From JBBRMY01 sp038230595 (GTDB lineage Bacteria; Bacteroidota; Ignavibacteria; Tepidaquicellales; Tepidaquicellaceae), in assembly GCA_038230595.1 (NCBI GenBank), contig JBBRMY010000093.1, positions 1 through 10,591 on the forward strand: 10,591 nucleotides of DNA, written 5' to 3'. Below are positions 7,073 to 10,591 of the stretch, piece after piece; position 1 is the first letter of the stretch, and each line of letters begins with the position of its first letter. The position numbers and the translations under genes were made by a program. The notes beneath the pieces were generated by a model. That model ran no database searches, was not told the origin of the DNA, and worked only from the letters and a program-made list of their open reading frames with translations.

Positions 7073-8575
7073 TTAATTTATTCTTTCCAGAGCTAAGATC
7101 GTCAGATCATCATTCTGAATTTTGTTTCCTGTAAATTTATTTACTTCAGTTATCAAGCCATCGATTATTTCTTTCGGATTTTTATGTGTATTGGCTGCAA
7201 GATATGCTTCAGTATTATCAAGGCCGAATTCGTTTCGGTTCTTATCCTGAGCTTCATTAACACCGTCAGTGAATAATACAAGCTTATCTCCTTTATTAAA
7301 GCTGATAGTTACTTCCTGGCTTTCTCCCGTAACCCTGTCCATTCCAAGATTATCCATTGCACCAAGTGTAATTCCATGCTTCTTTATTTTGTAAAGTTCG
7401 TTTGAGTTACCCGAGATCTTAAAAGGAGGAAGATGTCCTGCATTAAAAAGCTCGCAGGAATTTTTTTCACTGTCAATAATAGCGAAAACAGCTGTGACAA
7501 ACATTTTTCTGGGCTGAGTTTTTCTTATCATTCTATTCAGCTTTATAAATATTTCTTTTGGATTCAGTGTGTCTTCCATAATAATAAGCATGCTGCTTCT
7601 TAAACCTGATAAAAGAAGCGCACTTGCAACTCCGTGACCGGAAACATCACATATAAATATTCCTGTTTTGTTGTCGTCTATCTTAAAGTAATCATAGTAA
7701 TCTCCTCCTACTTCTGTTGCAGGAATTGATCTTGCTGATATCTCAATTCCGTTTACTGTTGTTTCACCCGGTGGCAGCATTGATAACTGGATCTGCTGAG
7801 CATACTCCAGTTCCTTTTTCATTCTCAGCCGTTCATAATGCTTTGAATGCATATAATCATAATCACCCTCGAACTTTTTCTTTCTTCGGTATTCAACAAA
7901 CAGTGCAGAAGCGAACAAAAATCCACATATAATCAGATTAGGAATTAAAGCAGAAGAGAGAATTGACTGATAAAATATTAATTCGGTGATCAATGGAAGA
8001 AGTAAAGATAAAGCTGAAAATTGAATTATCTCAGTTCTTGTAAGTCTGAATACAAGAATAAAAACAAAAAAAACAAATATTATCTGTGTAGGATCACCTT
8101 TTTTTTCCTGAGTATTTGAAAATCCTACTGAGACATTAGGTTTCTTTTTTGGAGAAACAGTGACTTGCGTTGTATCTCCGTTGCTTTTTTTCACTACAGT
8201 CGTATCGTTCCTGATTACATCATGAATAGGCTTCATTTTAACAAGATCATAGTTTACAATGTTAGTAACTATATATACAGCCAGCTGTCCAACGAAAAAG
8301 TAAACAACAAATCTTTTTATATTTGCAGGATTGATGAACTTTTTATACAGGATAATAAAAATTATGAGTGCAGTAATATTCAAAAGTCCTATCAGAGCAC
8401 TTACCGTTAACGTTTGATTTTCAGCAACTTCTACTATGAATAATATTGCGAAAATAAATGTGGAAACCCAAAGCATACTTTTGAGAACCCTTCTATTTTC
8501 ATCATTCAGAAAATAAAGGTATGCGCGGTCTTTGGAATGACCAAGATAGGTGTCGAAGCTGTTATACTTTTCCAT
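7073..8575 (-). CDS. Membrane-anchored PP2C-type (SpoIIE/RsbU-like) serine phosphatase
   Basis: This is a predicted signal-transducing protein phosphatase of 500 residues. The N-terminal half has about six membrane segments (near 33-50, 57-77, 88-108, 163-178, 184-202 and 205-228). A polar loop of some 50 residues (about 109-162) lies between segments 3 and 4 and could be extracytoplasmic and sense a signal. A charged helical linker (229-262, ending in the typical QQIQLSMLPP) leads to the SpoIIE catalytic domain. Metal-binding residues are visible: Asp292 in GGDYYD, Asp310 in CDVSGHG, Asp437 in FTDGVNEA and Asp489/490 near the end. Such enzymes usually dephosphorylate an anti-anti-sigma factor, but none is encoded here. 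The frame extends to a GTG at 8620, which lies on a terminator hairpin, so the ATG at 8575 is preferred. Confidence 0.92.
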   Translation of the reverse strand: MEKYNSFDTYLGHSKDRAYLYFLNDENRRVLKSMLWVSTFIFAILFIVEVAENQTLTVSALIGLLNITALIIFIILYKKFINPANIKRFVVYFFVGQLAVYIVTNIVNYDLVKMKPIHDVIRNDTTVVKKSNGDTTQVTVSPKKKPNVSVGFSNTQEKKGDPTQIIFVFFVFILVFRLTRTEIIQFSALSLLLPLITELIFYQSILSSALIPNLIICGFLFASALFVEYRRKKKFEGDYDYMHSKHYERLRMKKELEYAQQIQLSMLPPGETTVNGIEISARSIPATEVGGDYYDYFKIDDNKTGIFICDVSGHGVASALLLSGLRSSMLIIMEDTLNPKEIFIKLNRMIRKTQPRKMFVTAVFAIIDSEKNSCELFNAGHLPPFKISGNSNELYKIKKHGITLGAMDNLGMDRVTGESQEVTISFNKGDKLVLFTDGVNEAQDKNRNEFGLDNTEAYLAANTHKNPKEIIDGLITEVNKFTGNKIQNDDLTILALERIN

Positions 8576-8589
8576 TATGGAGTGTTCTG

Positions 8590-8619
8590 AAAAAAAATCG
8601 ATGCGGCAAAGCTGCCGCA
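8590..8619 (-). terminator. Intrinsic terminator between the YggX-like and phosphatase genes
   Basis: On the minus strand TGCGGCA (8619-8613) and TGCCGCA (8608-8602) form a perfect 7-bp GC-rich stem with a 4-base loop, followed after CGA by eight T (8597-8590). This is a textbook Rho-independent terminator, 30 bases after the stop of the YggX-like gene. It should end the nucleotidase-yggX transcript. Its T-run finishes only 14 bases before the phosphatase ATG, which leaves no room for a usual promoter in between. Confidence 0.8.
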
Positions 8620-8648
8620 CTCATATAAACGGAATTCAGACTTAAATG

Positions 8649-8927
8649 TTATTCCTGAGGTGGAACATATTCATCGGGTAAAGAAACTCCTTCTCCAAAA
8701 AAATAATCTCTCATCTGATCTTCAAAGATCTTGTCTGTTGAAGGTGAAGTCAGGTCAAGCCTGTATTCATTTACAACCATTTTAAAATGCTCTGTGAACA
8801 TCTTGAACGCTTCTTTAGAAACGGTCTGATAAACTTTTTCGCCGAGCTCTCCGGGTAATGGTGGTCGTGAAAGTCCGGGAAGGTCTTTTTCTAATTTTAT
8901 GCAATGTACTATTCTTTCTTCTGCCAT
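8649..8927 (-). CDS. yggX: YggX-family Fe(2+)-trafficking / oxidative damage protection protein
   Basis: The 92-residue protein aligns along its full length with YggX, a small cytoplasmic protein that in enteric bacteria protects iron-sulfur enzymes from oxidative damage and is proposed to handle labile Fe(II). Key features are the single conserved Cys9 in VHCIKLEKD, PGELGEKVYQTVSKEA (25-40), the NEYRLDL segment (53-59), and the C-terminal DYFFGEG (74-80), which resembles NFLFEGK of the E. coli protein. The length equals the usual 90-91 residues. It starts two bases after the stop of the 5'-nucleotidase gene, so the two are surely co-transcribed, and it is followed by a strong terminator. YggX is also mainly described in Proteobacteria. 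Only the annotation by family is sure; iron binding here is untested. Confidence 0.9.
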   Translation of the reverse strand: MAEERIVHCIKLEKDLPGLSRPPLPGELGEKVYQTVSKEAFKMFTEHFKMVVNEYRLDLTSPSTDKIFEDQMRDYFFGEGVSLPDEYVPPQE

Positions 8928-8929
8928 TC

Positions 8930-10501
8930 TTATTTTTTATTATTTGAAATATCGTAGATCCTTTTTTCTGTTTTCTGGTCTATAACTTTTTGTCTTCTCA
9001 CCTCATCTATCATTACATCCCTGTCAACTATATTACTATCTGTGATCTTTACGTCTTTTGCAGTATCACCAAAATATTTTTTCAGCTGGCTACCTATATA
9101 ATTATTCGTAGCAACTGAATATATTTTCTTATCCTTAATCGGCTTTCCGTTTATAAGGAATTTCGTAATAAAATCATTTGATCCTTCTTTTATTAATCGC
9201 GGATCGAACTCGAGCATCATTCCGCTTGGGATTGCAAGATCGCTTGCATTCAGCTCTTTGAGCTCAATTACCGTGTTCCGGATATTATGAGCAAACATTT
9301 CTTTAAGCTGAGCACCTGTTACATTAAATGTCACAATAGTGTTCCCGAAAGGATTTATTTCCCACATATCCTGAATTGTTATATCACCTTTTGGAAGATC
9401 TTTTCTTATTCCTCCTCCGTTAATTATCGCAAGATCGGTTTTCATTACTTTTCTCATAACATCAGCTTCCCACTGACCAAGATTACTTTGCTCCTGATAG
9501 GATTTTTTCCAGTCAACTTTTAGAACTCCTATCTTAACGAGTAGATCTTTCTGAATAGCTGAAACCATTGTTTCAACTTTTTCTTCAGCTGCGCGGTCAT
9601 ATATTGTAGAATCAAAAACTGTTTCGATCAGCTTATCATGAAATGAAACAAGCGTGTCTTTTGATATATCTACTTTAAGATCCATAAGTCCCATCCATCT
9701 GGCATAAGATCCTGCCTGAACTATTCCAACATCATTGATCATGACCGGTTTATAGAGCGGAGTATGAGAGTGTCCGCCTACTATTATATCTACATCTGCT
9801 GAATATTTTGCAGCAAATTTCTTATCAATATCAACACCTGTATGGGTCAGTAGAACAATTAAATTACATTTTTCAGATTTCAGATATTTAATTCCGTCAG
9901 TAATAACTGAATCCGCACTGAGCATTTCTATATCAGAAACATTTTTTGGAATTGTAAGCGTCAGCAGATCTAATGCAGTTAAACCAATAATTCCGATCTT
10001 AACTCCGTTCACGTTTTTAATAGTATAAGGCTTTGCAAGAGTTCTTCCCAATGACTTCATATATACATTACCGGCAAGAACGTCAAAATTCGCAGATGCA
10101 AAAACCGAGTCTACATTCCATTGGCCGTAATCAAATTCATGATTACCGATAGTGAACACGTCAAGGTTATAAAGATTTAAAAGCTCAAGTTGAGATCTTC
10201 CTTTCGTTATGGAAGAAATAGGGCTTCCCTGAAAATCATCACCGGCAACCAAAAGTAATGAATTCTCATTTCTGTATTGGTTTATATAACCCAGCATACC
10301 TGATGTGCCGCCGATATAATAAGCTATATCCTCACCACCTTTATCATCTTTTTTTGTAATTCTGTATGGTAGATTATGAGCATGAAAATCATTCCAGTGA
10401 ATAATTCTTATATCACGGATATTAGGATCATCCTGAGAATAAGTAAGTCCTGAATATATTGTAACAAGTAAGATTATTACTATTTTTAAAATACGTCGCA
10501 T
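8930..10501 (-). CDS. Exported 5'-nucleotidase / UshA-family metallophosphatase
   Basis: This is a predicted periplasmic or surface enzyme that removes phosphate from nucleotides, allowing nucleoside uptake. The 523-residue length is close to UshA (about 550). A signal peptide (residues 1-22) is cut before Gln23. The dimetal calcineurin-like domain shows DFH (Asp38, His40), GDD (87-89), GNHEFD (119-124), His220 in LLTHTG and GGHSH (242-246). The C-terminal domain carries NGGGIR (361-366) and NPFGN (383-387), whose Phe likely stacks on the base; the YIGSQLKKYFGD region (468-479) probably gives the second stacking face. Substrate choice (AMP, UDP-sugar, CDP-alcohol) cannot be told from this. 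It is the first gene of a unit with yggX, two bases apart. The 90 bases upstream to the window end are AT-rich, without a convincing promoter. Confidence 0.93.
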   Translation of the reverse strand: MRRILKIVIILLVTIYSGLTYSQDDPNIRDIRIIHWNDFHAHNLPYRITKKDDKGGEDIAYYIGGTSGMLGYINQYRNENSLLLVAGDDFQGSPISSITKGRSQLELLNLYNLDVFTIGNHEFDYGQWNVDSVFASANFDVLAGNVYMKSLGRTLAKPYTIKNVNGVKIGIIGLTALDLLTLTIPKNVSDIEMLSADSVITDGIKYLKSEKCNLIVLLTHTGVDIDKKFAAKYSADVDIIVGGHSHTPLYKPVMINDVGIVQAGSYARWMGLMDLKVDISKDTLVSFHDKLIETVFDSTIYDRAAEEKVETMVSAIQKDLLVKIGVLKVDWKKSYQEQSNLGQWEADVMRKVMKTDLAIINGGGIRKDLPKGDITIQDMWEINPFGNTIVTFNVTGAQLKEMFAHNIRNTVIELKELNASDLAIPSGMMLEFDPRLIKEGSNDFITKFLINGKPIKDKKIYSVATNNYIGSQLKKYFGDTAKDVKITDSNIVDRDVMIDEVRRQKVIDQKTEKRIYDISNNKK

Positions 10502-10591
10502 TATATTTATTAATTATATAAAATAAGTATGAACAGAATTTACTACTATCATATCAAGTTTATTAGTCAATTTTTCTTTAGCATCAAATTA

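Noticed and set aside
10502..10591. TTGACT and TATAAT-like strings upstream of the 5'-nucleotidase gene, considered as a promoter.
   Set aside because: The two elements are not at a workable spacing, and the TATAAT lies only about 12 bases before the ATG; AT-rich chance matches are expected.

Overview
The window is AT-rich and most likely comes from the Bacteroidota/Chlorobiota/Ignavibacteriota (FCB) lineage. Three things in the sequence point there. No gene start has a Shine-Dalgarno sequence; starts follow A/T-rich leaders instead. All five secreted proteins have a predicted signal-peptidase cut directly before a glutamine, the pattern known as the Bacteroidetes Q-rule. Several proteins (short M1 aminopeptidase with GMEH, TPR lipid-free exported protein, membrane-anchored SpoIIE-type phosphatase) also resemble FCB family members. 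The genus cannot be read from the window.

Layout: positions 1-1294 carry two tandem plus-strand genes for small secreted paralogues of unknown function, ended by a strong hairpin terminator (1313-1351) whose symmetry lets it also stop transcription from the other side. Everything from 1451 to 10501 is on the minus strand. Read in transcription order these genes are: exported 5'-nucleotidase, YggX-like iron-trafficking protein (2-nt gap), an intrinsic terminator, membrane PP2C/SpoIIE phosphatase, frataxin/CyaY homologue, PurE, exported TPR protein, YdeI-family protein, DinB-family protein (4-nt ATGA overlap with YdeI), and an exported M1 aminopeptidase.

The part most worth attention is 6173-8927. 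It places two iron/Fe-S maintenance proteins best known from Proteobacteria (YggX and CyaY/frataxin) on either side of a membrane-bound serine phosphatase, with a terminator hairpin only 14 nt before the phosphatase start. Together with the nucleotidase upstream and PurE downstream, this could be a small iron/purine housekeeping locus, but co-regulation is inference.

Several start codons were revised downstream: M1 aminopeptidase to 3094, YdeI to 4336, TPR protein to 6077, phosphatase to 8575. The changes are supported by signal peptides, by ATG replacing TTG or GTG, or by a terminator lying over the longer start. No tRNA, rRNA, CRISPR array, insertion sequence or integrase was seen, and no gene-free stretch exceeds about 160 bases.
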